Positions 23,744 through 35,319 of a DNA stretch of 64,000 nt are shown here, in pieces; position 1 is the stretch's first letter; the number at the start of each line of letters is the position of its first letter. The notes under the pieces were generated by a model. It saw nothing but the letters and a program-made list of their open reading frames with translations, was not told where the DNA came from and searched no databases. The stretch comes from Coenobita brevimanus (lineage: Eukaryota > Arthropoda > Malacostraca > Decapoda > Coenobitidae), in the NCBI GenBank assembly GCA_032717465.1, contig CM064690.1:10227093-10291092 (forward strand), written 5' to 3'. The position numbers and the translations under genes were made by a program.

Positions 23744-24225
23744 ATAGATAAATATGTAGAAAGAGATGGAGAGATAAAAAGGTAGAGATAGATAGATAAA
23801 CAGATAGGTAGGCAGGTAGATACGTAGATAGGTAGGTAGGTAGGTAGGGAGGGAGGTAGACAGAAAAACACAGATACACAGACAGAGACAGATAGATATA
23901 TAGATATGTAACTAGGTAGACAGCTAAGGAGACTACAGACAGACAGACAATTATGTAGATAGACAGATAGAGAGATAGATGGACAGACAGACTAATCGGT
24001 AAGTAGGCAATACAGACAGACAAAAAGAATTAGATAGGCAGACAGACAGACAGGCAGACAGACAAACAGACTGGTAGACAGACAGATAGATAAACTGGTA
24101 GGTGAGTAGGCAAGTAAGTAAAAAATAGACAAAAAGAGTGATGCTAGATAGACAGGCAGATAGATAGAATAGATAAAGACAGACAGACAGACAGACAGAT
24201 GGACATATGGATAGATTAATATAAT
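23699..24225. repeat. (GA)n followed by GATA/GACA/GGTA compound repeat
   Basis: A GA run (23699-23740) passes into about 480 bp of GATA, GACA and GGTA tetranucleotide blocks. The spurious minus-strand frames are Ser/Leu/Tyr/Cys repeats from the tetranucleotides. Confidence 0.9.
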
Positions 24226-24299
24226 AATGAACCATATACTTCACTTCTGATCTCAATATCTGTTAATCATACGAGGAGGCAGGTAACGTGATGGCAATG

Positions 24300-24475
24300 C
24301 TCTCACTCTATCAGTCCATCTGTTTACCTGTCTCTCATTCTATCTGTCTACCTGTACGTTTATTTGCCTATCTGTCCACCTGTCGACCTACGAATCTATA
24401 TGTCTATCTGTTTACCTGTCCGTCTGTCTGTCTGTCTACATCTCTGTCTAATTGTTTGTCTTTTTTTGTACTAAT
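24300..24475. repeat. TCTG/TATC compound repeat, complementary to 23755-24225
   Basis: CTGTCTACC, TCTGTTTACC and TGTCTGTCTG blocks are the reverse-complement type of the GATA/GACA array about 75 bp upstream, so the pair could fold back on itself. Confidence 0.85.
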
Positions 24476-24512
24476 TTAAGCGTGCCTATTTATTTATCTC
24501 TATCTCTATCTC

Positions 24513-24516
<4 letters not shown>

Positions 24517-24550
<34 letters not shown>
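24517..24550. repeat. (TA)n microsatellite
   Basis: Short TA run after a TATC-rich stretch. Confidence 0.93.
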
Positions 24551-24553
<3 letters not shown>

Positions 24554-24901
24554 CCTGGTATAAAGTAAAACTGATGTCCTTATAATAAATGAGGACTACT
24601 AAGACCCTCCCCACACTGCCGTGCATATTCATACTCGTAATGGTTCAACAGCAACAAGAATAAATGCCTTTCTGCTGTTGAGTTTGTTCAGTCGCAAGCC
24701 TGCATGCAAATGTGTCGTGCTAATATATCGGTACCTTTGATGATCCTTACCTCCTTCATGGTTTTCTGTCCGTCCTTTCTTATAATTTTTCTCCGCTGGC
24801 GTGAATTACAACGCAATATTTCTCTTGTACCCACGTTCTCAAGGAACTATGTAATGTTCAGTCTAGAACTCCGTTTCCCTGCCGCCTTCCATCCATCACC
24901 A

Positions 24902-24953
<52 letters not shown>

Positions 24954-24999
24954 TGCCTCTTTCTTCTCCAACCCCTTTATCATAACTACTTTGCTTCTC

Positions 25000-25042
<43 letters not shown>
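24902..25042. repeat. (CA)n and (TC)n microsatellites
   Basis: CA run at 24902-24952 and TC run at 25003-25042, about 50 bp apart. Confidence 0.96.
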
Positions 25043-25044
<2 letters not shown>

Positions 25045-25049
25045 AAATA

Positions 25050-25600
25050 CCCCCATGAATCACTAGGGTCCATCGGCGGAATTTCCGGGGAGTCCACGGC
25101 AAGCCATAGAAAGAAGAGTAATGTTAAACAATGTTGAAAACTGAACCCAAAGTTGACTCATAACAGACACCAGTTCGACCTCAGGTTGGGGAAAGAAACA
25201 TTTTGGTGATTCACATTTCGTTAAAACAGACTTCACCGTTCTTTCCCAAATACCACTGACATATCATAGAAACACAGCCGCCAACACCATCACACTAGTC
25301 CTGCGTGAGACAGACCTGCCATGTATTCAGTGTGGACCGTGGTGTTGCCACCCAAGTGGTGTCAAATGAAGATACAGTATTTGTGGCACTTGCGACTGTT
25401 GGGCCTCAGGCAATGGATTATCAAAGTCTATGCCCGAGTAAGCCACACCAGTCCTTTCATTCGGACAACGTCCATTTTTGCTTTGTTCTTGGTGGCAGTG
25501 CGCTATTTTATTCAGCTCTTAGGAGTGTCCTAGTAGTAAAAGGGTTTACGAGGGTTTAATATAACCCCTCCAGTTCGAATAGGTTCTCCTAAAGAAAATG
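25050..25600. other. Unrecognised sequence
   Basis: Mixed composition. An 84-aa plus-strand frame (25305-25559) has no recognised domain, and I see no splice sites or repeat identity that would support a gene. Confidence 0.35.
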
Positions 25601-25604
25601 GCCT

Positions 25605-25606
<2 letters not shown>

Positions 25607-25647
<41 letters not shown>
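25607..25647. repeat. (GA)n microsatellite
   Basis: Uninterrupted GA run. Confidence 0.96.
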
Positions 25648-25649
<2 letters not shown>

Positions 25650-26014
25650 ATACGTCACAGTACTCAATGACTTAATAACTAACAAGACTACTATTGGTCA
25701 AGTACCATTTACAGTCGTTGTGTGTATGAGTGTCTACATATCTCTGCCCCTTTCACCTTTTCTCCGTGCATCTTTCTTCTCGGCTGCACTTTCTCCCGTC
25801 CCTGTGTCTCCTTCTGTGAATCTGTCTACTCTTCCACTTTCTCCTCTAATCATTGCTCCCCGAATTTCGCTCCTTTGATTCACCTTGCTCTTATTCTTCT
25901 GCATGTTTCACTCTTATGTTCTTCTGTCCTAAGTCCTGTCAGTATATCCTTTAAGTATCGTGCCTTTAACCCGAGCGTTGCAGCGTTCCAACTGCAGCAT
26001 TTTACTTGTGTTAA

Positions 26015-26151
<137 letters not shown>

Positions 26152-26676
26152 GTGAACCAACAGAATCTCACTACAAGACTTCTGTTGACTCTAGGGTGGC
26201 CATTGACCCTGGTGGTATCAGGGGATCAAGAATGGGTGGGTCAGAGGTGAGGAGAGTCGCGCGTCTTCGGGGGGTTCCCTCCTCCCCCCTCCTAGTAACC
26301 TCACCATGACTTTATCCTTTTCGCTGTGTTCTTTCATATACCGTCGCGGACATAAATTCTGATCCACTTCATAGCGATAAACAAGGACAATGACTTTCAA
26401 AACCAAGTGATGCGTGTTTCAGACTCAACAACATTACCAGTATATTTTGTAAGAATTGATTAATAGCCTGAAGGAACCAAAGTGGACCTTAAGCGATACA
26501 GAGATAGGCTTGATGGGGTTGGTACGACTCCACCCTCTGCCTTGTGATAGTTCTATGCTCCTCCTAACCTCCTGATGGTATTACCTCTTGTGTCCTTTTC
26601 GCTCCCTTACAATGAAAGGCTTGTTCGTGGCGAAAGTCGATCGTCTTCTCTCTCTGCTCCACTAATATATTATAGT

Positions 26677-26825
<149 letters not shown>

Positions 26826-26928
26826 TGCAGTCAAAAATGGATATAAAATTTTGATGAAATTTGGCCGGATGGTTGAAATTGGGACCCGGATTGGCCAGTT
26901 TCGATTTCGTGTTGATTGATATTTTCTG

Positions 26929-27624
26929 ATGGGGTGTTTTGGCCCCGAAAATTTGTCCCCGTTGGTATTACAGTACGCGTGCGTGGATGAGGCGGCGGGG
27001 TATTTTCGTGGAATTTCATACGTCTTGGCTGAAAGAGAGGGGGGGTGGAGGCAAGCAGACTGTATATCTTCATTCAAATGTCTCTTACTTCAAGGATGCA
27101 ACGAACAGAAGATTTTATTCAGTAGTAATGGTGGTGGTGGTAGTGGTGGTAGTAGCTGTGATGGTGGTGATGGTTGTTTTGGTAGCTATGGTAGTGGTGG
27201 TGGTGTTTGCTGTGATGATGATGGTGGTGGTGGTAGCAGTGGTGGTGGTCGTGATGATAGCTGTCACTGTGGTGGTGGTAGCTATGATGATAAGTTTAGT
27301 CTTTGTGGTGGTGGTGGTGGTGGTGGTGGTAGCTGTGATGCTAATGATGGTGGTGGGGGTGGTGTTAGTGGTAGCTGTGATGATATTGATGGTGGCGGTG
27401 GTGGTAGCTGTAGTAGTGGTAGTGGTGGTAACTGTGATGATGATGGTGGTGGTGGTGGTAACACTTCTGAAACAGCTCTCACTTGGGAAAGTGCTTTGCA
27501 GCCCTATCGGATTGCAAAGCGCTTGTTAAAAAGTGAAGTGTGGTTTAAAGGCAGCTCTAATGTGAACAAGTGCTGTGTGGCCAGACATACTCTTGTGCAC
27601 AGATATAAACTTGGCAGGCAATAA
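26929..27624 (+). other. 231-codon frame over a (GGT/GAT)-rich repeat, doubtful gene
   Basis: The frame encodes a Gly/Asp/Cys/Ser-rich middle (about 27127-27460) made of GGTGGTGGT, AGCTGTGAT and GATGATGAT codons, so it reads GGGG, SCDD and SCDAND over and over. Non-repetitive flanks (26929-27110 and 27470-27624) show no domain. Frames in two registers stay open across the repeat (Gly-rich, and Val/Met-rich), which points to composition rather than selection. A Gly/Cys-rich cuticle- or adhesive-type protein is possible but unsupported. Confidence 0.35.
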
Positions 27625-27829
27625 GATGTGATAAATAGTTATGCCTTGGCTATAGCAGGTTGTCTTAATTTAAAAGTTAACATTATAACTTCAGTGCTAT
27701 TTTTCAGTCTTTTATAATGAGAATAAAACTGTTCTCAGGCTGAAAGCATGCAAAACTTTGTCCTTGCCAGAGGAAATAAAAAAGATCAAAATTCTAGATC
27801 AGTTCATTTTATGAACCTTTCTTTCCTTC

Positions 27830-27935
27830 TGCCTATGATTTCCAGTCTTTTAAATGCAATACTTCAAGGTGTCTACCGATTAACGGATCTTGATTTTGAC
27901 TCTTTTTTGTTCCATTTTCTCTAAGAAGCATAAGT
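27830..27935 (+). mobile_element. Jockey-like LINE D, 3'-end scrap
   Basis: CCTATGATTTCCAGTCTTTT and AACGGATCTTGATTTTGACT align with CCTATGATCTCCAGTCTTTC and AACGGATCTTGAATTTGGCT at the 3' end of LINE D (53390-53460). Only about 100 bp of the end is present. Confidence 0.6.
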
Positions 27936-28199
27936 TTTTGGTATTCCCCAAAACAGCCAGACAAAGGCAAGCATATGAAAAATTGTGTCTTCATAGTGAA
28001 GGGATTAAAACTATTTGCTGAAGTATTTTTCTGTTGACCCTGTTGATTTATGAATTCATTTTCTCTTTTGGTGTGACGTTCAATAATATTACTAAGCGAG
28101 GTTAATAATTGTAAATGATTATTTTCATTATCGTCGCAGCAACGACTGAATCACCTCGGTATCTTCCAGTTCACGGGAGTTCAACTTATCGCTGACCTC

Positions 28200-29170
28200 T
28201 ACACAAACCTCATACCTCCTCCACCTTCCTCACCTCCTTTTTCTCATTCCTTCATGTTCCATTTCTTTATTTTTCCTCTTCCCCCTCTGCCTGCCATGTC
28301 TTCTACTCGCCTCTTTTTCCCTCTGGTAAATTTTTCACCTCTTCCTATTCTTTAAAAGTTTGTCACCTCTCCCTAGTCTTTGACTAATGCTCCCTCCTCT
28401 CCCCCTCCTACCCCGCATACCGTTATTTCCTCTCCTGATTTTTAATTCACAGTCTCTCCCCCCACACACACACTCAAACTTTCTTCATTTCACTACTTTT
28501 CCCTCACCCATCTGTCTCTAACTCACTTTCTATTCCTCTTGTTCCTCCTACTTCCCCCGTGACACTCACTTCCCTTCTCTTACTCCCTCCTCCTTCATCA
28601 TCTGCCTTCCTTCATGTATTCCGTACCTAGACCCCTTGCTTTCGCTTCTTGTTTCCTGCTTCCTCTCTCTTCACTTCCTGCTTTCTAACAATCCTCCCTC
28701 TCACCCTTATTCAATCCTTTTCTCTTACTCCTACATTCTCCTACATTCACTCCTTGTCCCTTTCCCTCACTGTCTCTTTGGTCCCCTTCTCCCGGAAGCT
28801 CCTCCCTTCCTCTTTTATGCAGTCCTTCCTCCCAGTCTTACCCTTTATCTTTCTCTTACTTTCTCTTCCATGTTCACCCTTTCTCCCTTTCTCTTACCCA
28901 CTCCTAAATTCACCCTCCCTGCTTATACTCCCTCCCACATTTACCCTTTCTCCTCTTTTTCCTACCCGGCCCTCCCTGCCGTCCTTCAGTCGTTTCGCAC
29001 TGCCTTCTGTTCCATTTCATTTTTTCCTTCCTTTCCTTCTCCTACCTTCTAACTAAACTCCCTCCTGCTACTCTCCCTCCTGTCTTCTCCAATTTCCCCT
29101 CCTGCTTCTCCCTCGCCCTCTCCATTCCACTCCCTCTGTCCTCTCCAACCTCATCCCACCCTCATCCCAC
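28200..29170. repeat. Polypyrimidine tract (about 1 kb)
   Basis: C/T-rich plus strand with CCTCCT, CTTCCC and TTCACCCT blocks. The two 135-138-aa frames at 28636-29056 overlap in different registers, the sign of a compositional artefact. Confidence 0.85.
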
Positions 29171-29441
29171 TTCACTCCTACCCAGCCCCAGCATTGGTCA
29201 GCAGTGCAACGCTATCACCCTTGACGTGCCCTGCCCCGCTAAGGATCCCTGCCTGATACTGTGTGTCCTGGTCCACTTGATCCCCTACCGACATAGTCTG
29301 GGCGGATCATTGACCCAGGCAAATGGCAAGGGATGCTTAGGGAAAAAGTTTTTTTTCTGTTATCATTGCTGCCTTGTCCCCGCTTCATGGTTAGTTTATT
29401 CTGCACACCTTAATTATAGAAAACCAAGTCAGGCAGTTAAA

Positions 29442-29443
<2 letters not shown>

Positions 29444-29528
<85 letters not shown>
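29444..29528. repeat. (TC)n microsatellite
   Basis: Uninterrupted TC run of about 85 bp. Confidence 0.98.
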
Positions 29529-29531
<3 letters not shown>

Positions 29532-29747
29532 TAGCCAACCGTATTTACTTTCACAGGACATCTCCATGCAAGAATGCACTGTCAACCTGACAGCTGCATT
29601 ACAGTAACACTTCTGACACTCAGCCACCGATGTGTGAAAAAGTCATTTGTCAGTCTCAGCCATATACTGCTCTTTGCTATGAAGAATATCTTATTGTCTG
29701 ACTTTAGCTTTGCTCTCTTTCGGCCAGGCATTTGTACGTGTTTTCGA

Positions 29748-30053
29748 GTTTAGCAAACATTACATGTTAAGATTATTGTTAGTTTAGCAAGCACTACAAG
29801 GAAACCTTACCGTTGGTTTAGCAAGCATTATAAAATAAGATTACTGATAGTTTAGCAAGCATTACAAGGAAACATTATTATTAGTTTAGCAAGCACTATA
29901 AGGTAATATTACTGCTGGTTTAGCAAACATTACAAGGAAACATTATTGTTAGTTTAGCAAACATTATGAGGTAAGATTTTTGTTTGTTCAGAAAGCATTA
30001 CAAGGGAACATTATTGTTGGTTTAGCAAGCATTATAAGGTAACATTATTGTCA
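29748..30053. repeat. 34-bp minisatellite, nine units in a 68-bp alternating pattern
   Basis: Nine adjacent units of 34 bp begin GTTTAGCAAGCATTAYAAGG (or close variants) and end in ATTATTGTT-like text. Even-numbered units carry ACAAGGAAAC; odd-numbered units carry ATAAGGTAA or ATGAGGTAAG. The array therefore has a two-unit (68-bp) higher-order period. No spacer separates units. It has no coding frame of note. Confidence 0.92.
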
Positions 30054-30234
30054 GTTATTACTCTTGTTTTTATCATCATCATCGTCATTATCATCCTCAT
30101 AATCTTTATTTTTGCCGTTACTATTATTAAGAACTTCACATTCTGTGGATTTCTTGTTACTCTTGTAGATTCTTTTTTTTTTTGGGGGGGGGGTAGGGTG
30201 GGGGGGAGATGTAGAAGGCTGGCATTCTAAGACC

Positions 30235-30720
30235 GTTCGAGTGGAGACTTGAAATTTTCAGGAGTAATATATCTTGGTGCGGGCTTCTTTTGGCATAATT
30301 TTTTCTCCCTAGCACTAGCGCCGCACTACCGCCTTGTATGTTATTTGTTTTTAATTTTTGCTTTCCTGCGCAGCAAAAACTATTGAATCGATTGTTTTGC
30401 AAATGTTCCAGTATGTAGGTGTCAACATATACTAGTGCACCTGGATATTGATACTGAGATCCAACAAATATTTTTTGAGATAATGAGGAAAATCAAAATG
30501 GACCCTTCATGCCTGAAAGTGCTAAATTGGGAAATATTTGGCCGATTTTGACCAAACTCGGTGGAAATATAGTGGGTTGAACTTTATTTTCATTGTAAGA
30601 ATGACTTTGACATTGATCTCAAGGTCACAGGTCAATATCCGTAAAAAGTTCTGAATCATACCAAAAGTTCCTTAATATTAGGTCTACAGCGATAAAAGTA
30701 ATTTCATCTGGAATGTGGCG
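30235..30720 (+). repeat. Dispersed repeat with GGTCACAGGTCAA phrases
   Basis: Contains CGATTTTGACCAAACTCGG, TGACATTGATCTCAAGGTC and ACAGGTCAATAT, wording shared with 61540-62065 and 18900-19560. Preceded by a T/G homopolymer junction at 30173-30190. No coding region is seen. Confidence 0.5.
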
Positions 30721-30756
30721 TTCTTTGAATATTCCTTCATCAAATTCAGAATTCTA

Positions 30757-30835
30757 GCTATTATTATTATTATTATTATTATTATTATCATCATCATCAT
30801 CATCATCACATCATCATCATCATCATCATCATCAC

Positions 30836-30874
<39 letters not shown>

Positions 30875-30974
30875 TGTTGTTGTTATTAACTAAATTCCTC
30901 GTTTAAGGTGAAAATACGGGCTTGATGATAACGATGGTGCTTGCGATTAAATATTACCGGTATTATTATTTTTA

Positions 30975-31037
<63 letters not shown>

Positions 31038-31049
31038 TATTATTATTAT
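30757..31049. repeat. (ATT)n/(ATC)n trinucleotide arrays
   Basis: ATT and ATC runs at 30757-30890 and an ATT run at 30958-31049, separated by about 65 bp. The Ile- and Leu-rich frames are translations of the array. Confidence 0.95.
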
Positions 31050-31069
31050 ACTTTTACTTTAATAAATGA

Positions 31070-32175
31070 ATGATTTTATAACAGCTAAAAACGCGAGTAA
31101 TGGTGAGAGGGATGGCTTTGGTAATGAAGGGTGCAGAGTGGAATGTCTCAAATCTGATGTAGGCAGATGATGCATTGCTGCTTGCAAATAGCGGACATGA
31201 GGTTGGTAGACTGGTGCAGAGTTTGTAGATGTCTGTGAGCGTCGTGCCTTGACAATAAACGTACAGTACATAAGAGCAAGGTGTTGGTTTTGAGAGAGAA
31301 GCTGACTGGCAGTGTGATGTGACATTTAATGTTGAGATATCTGAATTAGTGAGAGTGTGTAAGTACCTGGATGCAGTGACAGAAAAGAGATATAAATGTG
31401 GAAAGTAGAGTGGTACAAGGAAGGAAAGTGACTGCTACTATGAAAGTACTAAAAAAAAAGCAGTGATCTGAGTGTGATGACCGTGAGAAACTTGCATGAA
31501 GGAGTTTTGTTGCCAATTCTAGCATACGGGTGTGTGACATGCAAATGAAAGATCAAGATGAATGCGTGTGGACTGAGCAGAGTGAACAGAGTACGGAATA
31601 ATGTGATTCGTGAGAGTCGCGGAGTAAGGAAGCTTGTGAATACCAAAGAAAGTGTGCTTAGATGGTACAGGCATGTGGAGAGATTGGATGTGAAGAGAGT
31701 GGTGATAAGGGTATATCTGATCGAGGTTGAAGGTGGGAGGAGGGAAGAGACGTGGCAGGCTAAGATGGTGGGTAGGTATGGTAAATGAGTGTGTGAGCAA
31801 GATGTACAGCAGCTGACGAACCCAGGGAACTGACAAACGATCGTGGTGGTCTGATTAATTTTGTGCGAAGTTTATGGCCAGGGTTTGGCACCCGTTTATA
31901 ACCTGATAATCATCGGATTGACTCTGTCGGATAAGTAAGTGTGAAGCTACTTGCGGAATATTGTTTGACCTATCAGATGGAGCCATGATTCCTAGAGCCT
32001 GAACATAGAGTAAATGGAACTGTGGCTTATTCACTTGGGCAAGCTTTTGATCGAATCTAGTTCCATCATGTGTTTTTCTGGTACGCTGAACCCTACCTCA
32101 CTCCACCTTCGGGAAGGAACTGATGATGATGATGATGAAAATGATGATGATGATAATGATGATGATGATTATTAT
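31070..32175 (+). mobile_element. RTE-like LINE B (copy B2), decayed
   Basis: Plus-strand text matches LINE B at 45636-46824: RGMALVMKGAEWNVSNLM, ADDALLLANSGHEVGRLVQS (about 31162-31225), then the C-terminus ESVLRWYRHVERLDVKRV (about 31650-31700). The 3'UTR shares ATTGACTCTGTCGGATAA and GTGTGAAGCTAC with the LINE B end at 38450-38490. It finishes in a (GAT)n/(ATGATG)n tail (about 32120-32170). Several stops and frameshifts interrupt it. Confidence 0.7.
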
Positions 32176-32199
32176 TACCATTATCATATGAAATACATA

Positions 32200-32540
32200 A
32201 TAACACTGGTCTACAGTCAAAATGTTTCTGAAATAAAATCTGTCGTACTTGGCTAATTTGGGGTCGCTGAAAACGAGACTGCTACTTAAAAATCTTGATT
32301 AGCTCTAGTTTTCAAGATATCACCGAATATAATAAATAGCTTGATTATTCAGTCAAGCTATAAGGACTACGAGAGAACGAGCTCGATTTCAAACAAAAAT
32401 GTGTGATCTGAACGATTGATATGATCAAAAGACAATATCTGATACTGAATCACCTATAAAACCACTTAAGTCACATACAAAATCATATTAATCACCTATA
32501 AACAAGTCACTATTCACTAATTAAAACGTGTGTTCTGTGT
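32200..32540. other. Upstream flank or intron of the 32.5-kb gene-like copy
   Basis: No coding feature is visible. Three related ATCACCTATAAA / AAGTCAC phrases occur at about 32448-32515. It ends in the 3' splice site at 32545. Confidence 0.35.
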
Positions 32541-32546
32541 TTGCAG
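32530..32546 (+). promoter_or_regulatory. Probable 3' splice site before the ATG
   Basis: A pyrimidine-leaning GTTCTGTGTTTGCAG precedes GTTTGGTGGAAATG. It has the form of an acceptor site, with AG at 32545-32546 and the ATG at 32558. Its presence suggests this copy came from an intron-containing gene or element, not from reverse-transcribed mRNA. Confidence 0.5.
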
Positions 32547-32557
32547 GTTTGGTGGAA

Positions 32558-34230
32558 ATGCCTCGTAATTGTGTGAACAATGTTGACAACTTCTGCCAAG
32601 TTTGTGGTGAGGTTACTTTAATTTCACAAAAGAGCAGAATAACCGCCATAATCAAGAAGGCCTACCACCTCTATTTTGGCTGCAAAATCGGCAATCAGGA
32701 TAAGACCTGGGCCCCGCACATATGCTGCAACACCTGTACAACAAACCTCAGTCAGTGGTTGGATGGAATGAAGAACTCCATCCCGTTCGCAGTACCAATG
32801 GTCTGGAGGAAACCGACAGATCACATCAGCAACTGTAACTTCTGCACGGTGCCTCCACTTGCAGGTGTGTCAAGGAAAAAGAAGTGGACTGTGCAGTATC
32901 TCGACATTCCATCTGCCATACGAACGGTACCCCATGGAGACAAACTGCCAGTTCCTGTGGCTCCAGAAGCCTTCACATTGGAGTCAGATGAGGAAGAGGA
33001 AGATGTTGGAAGCTGAGCATCCTACATCACATGACCCAAATTTTCCGTCACAAGTTCCTTTCGAGCCACAGCTCAACGCAGGCCAGACTCAACGATCTCG
33101 TTAGAGATTTGGAATTGCCTAAGAATAAGGCAGTGTTACTTGGGTCAAGTCTACAGCAGTGGAATCTACTGACGAGAGATGTTCGAATTTCCACGGTTCG
33201 TGACCGCCAAGGAGACCTCATTCGATTCTCCTTTATGGAAGGAGAACTTGTGGCCTGCGAGGACATCAATGGATTGATGACAGCTCTCAACATCGCTTAT
33301 GAGTCTTTTGAGTGGAGGCTGTTCATCGATTCATCAAAGACCAGCCTCAAAGCCGTTTTGCTGCATAACGGCAACACACTACCCTCAATTCCAGTTGGCC
33401 ATGCAACACATATGAAGGAAACCTACAACATGGAGCAACTCCTGAGATGCATAAGCTACGACTCACATCAGTGGCAGCTCTGTGGCTATTTGAAGGTTGT
33501 TGCTCTCTTGCTAGGTCTACAGGCCGGATACACCAAGTACTGCTGCTTTCTCTGTGAATGGGACAGCCGAGCAAAGGATTCGCACTGCATCAAGCGAGAC
33601 TGGCAGCTTCGACAGTCAGGGCAGAAAAATGTTCGGCATCCCCCACTCATTGACTCGGGGAAGGTTCTCTTGCAACTCTTACACATCAAGCTGGGCCTGA
33701 TGAAGAACTTTGTTAAGGCGATGGTCAAGACTATGCCAGCTTTCAAGTACCTCCTCGAAAAGTTCCCGAGGCTAAGTGAAGCGCAAATAAAAGAAGAGGT
33801 GTTTATTGGCCTGCAAATTAGTGAACTTGTCGGAAATGATGAGTTCCACCATGTTCTACGAGGCAAGGAGAAACTGGCATGGAAGGCTTTCGAAAGAGTT
33901 GCAACGAACATTCCTGGGAACAAGAAAGCGGACGACTACATGGAATTGGTGGAAAACCTGCTCGAAACGTATAGAAGCCTAGGCTGCAACGTGTTGCTGA
34001 AAATACACTTTTTACATTCTCATTTTTTTTTTTTTTTTTTTTTCCACCGAACTGCGGAGCAATAAGTGACAGACATGGTGAGTGGTTCCACCAGGATATT
34101 GCAACAATGAAGAAGCGATATCAAGGCAAGTAGAGTCCATCAGTGCTAGCAGACTACTGCTGGACAGTAACGAGAGAAGCTCCGCTCGAAAGCTTCAAGA
34201 GGCAAACGAAGAAATGCCGAACAGACAATG
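32558..34230 (+). pseudogene. Broken copy of an arthropod multi-copy zinc-binding protein family
   Basis: It starts MPRNCVNNVDNFCQVCG. The first about 150 residues hold Cys/His pairs (CQVCG, then FGCKIG, HICCNTCTTN and NCNFC), a likely zinc-binding module. A frameshift at about 33005-33060 joins to a second frame with LNDLVRDLELPKNKAVLLGS, FIDSSKTSLKAVLLHNGN, LKVVALLLGLQAGYTKYCCF and LLHIKLGLMKNFVKAM. It runs to IHFLHSH, where a 21-T run (34023-34043) breaks the frame. After it the text resumes as PNCGAISDRHGEWFHQDIAT, meets TAG (34131-34133) and ends near 34230. From memory, near-identical uncharacterised proteins occur in many copies in insects, spiders and crustaceans. Function is unknown; multi-copy status suggests a transposon-linked or domesticated protein (inference). 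Confidence 0.72.
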
Positions 34231-34239
34231 AATGAACTT

Positions 34240-34540
34240 GAACGACTGTGTGACTTGCACAATTACTGTAGTTCTTTCACAGCATCATGTTGAATTAGTG
34301 TTCTAGCACATTTTGTCTGTATTATACAATCGTAATATGAAATATACATACACTGACTTACTGTGTATCTACTAAATATGAATATATCTGGAAACCAGGA
34401 GAAGTCAAGGGATTGAATGTTCACATTTGAATTCAGCACATCAAAATCTACCAGAAACAGCGCATTTCATCTCTAAAGCAGTCAATTTACAAAAATTGTA
34501 GGTCAGTGTAATTACCAGTAGTATTTATATTATAATCATT
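34240..34540. other. A/T-rich flank, nothing recognised
   Basis: Follows the broken gene copy; it may include its 3' non-coding part. Confidence 0.3.
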
Positions 34541-34860
34541 CATCCATCCATCATTCGATTTCTTTTTTGCCTTATCATGGGCGTAGGGATCGGGGCTAGG
34601 CTACTCAATTCCGACTTTAAAGGCAAGGGTGACTTCAGGAACCCCTGAGTAGCATTACCTGTACTGTTAACCCCAGGCTTCCCGCGGACATATACCTTAA
34701 CGGGATGCATCCGTTAGGGGTGCCTTAACCCACTAAATCACCTGGCATCATTTGGTAATATGAATATTAATTAGCATAGTAAATGGCTTCCTGGATCACG
34801 TAAAGCCATTAGTCACTCAGTGTCGAGTCGTGTCTGTGTAGAGTCTCCAGTATAGAGAAC
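34540..34860 (-). mobile_element. SINE-II-like repeat (fullest copy)
   Basis: Read on the minus strand, 34715-34750 gives GTGATTTAGTGGGTTAAGGC, an A-box-like tRNA head region comparable to 8350-8382. The other end carries GATCGGGGCTAGGCTACT and (ATCC)n. Blocks TAGTAAATGGCTTCCTGG and GTCACTCAGTGT are shared with 8409-8465. About 300 bp. Confidence 0.5.
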
Positions 34861-35189
34861 TGGTACATGTTTTGGCATGCCTATTTTCTTATTTTTATTC
34901 ATATTTTCCTTGTTCAGTTACACTGCTGTACTGTATGCCACTTCTGAGTTTTACATTTCATGTGGCTGGATCCTTCCCACTGCACCAGTACTGTAGTGGG
35001 AAATAATGTGATGGTGATGATGATGATGATGATGATGACTAAAACCTAAAACTCAGCATAATTGACACATAAGAGTTTCATTTTTAGTTACCAGCATTTT
35101 CTGCCGGTGTACATATACTCACATTGTCTGCTAATGTTTATTTTCTTGCTTTTTCTGTTAACGTATAGTATCCCGCATTTTCTGGTGGA

Positions 35190-35259
<70 letters not shown>
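35190..35259. repeat. (TA)n microsatellite with central TATAATATA
   Basis: TA run with a phase break in the middle near 35223. Confidence 0.95.
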
Positions 35260-35261
<2 letters not shown>

Positions 35262-35319
35262 GTGTTTGTCTGCCATCACTCAGCTCCTGCCCCCCCCAAC
35301 ACACACACACACATTTGTT

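Noticed and set aside
29748..30053. CRISPR-like regular repeat array
   Set aside because: The 34-bp units are directly adjacent with no unique spacers, and the window is eukaryotic.
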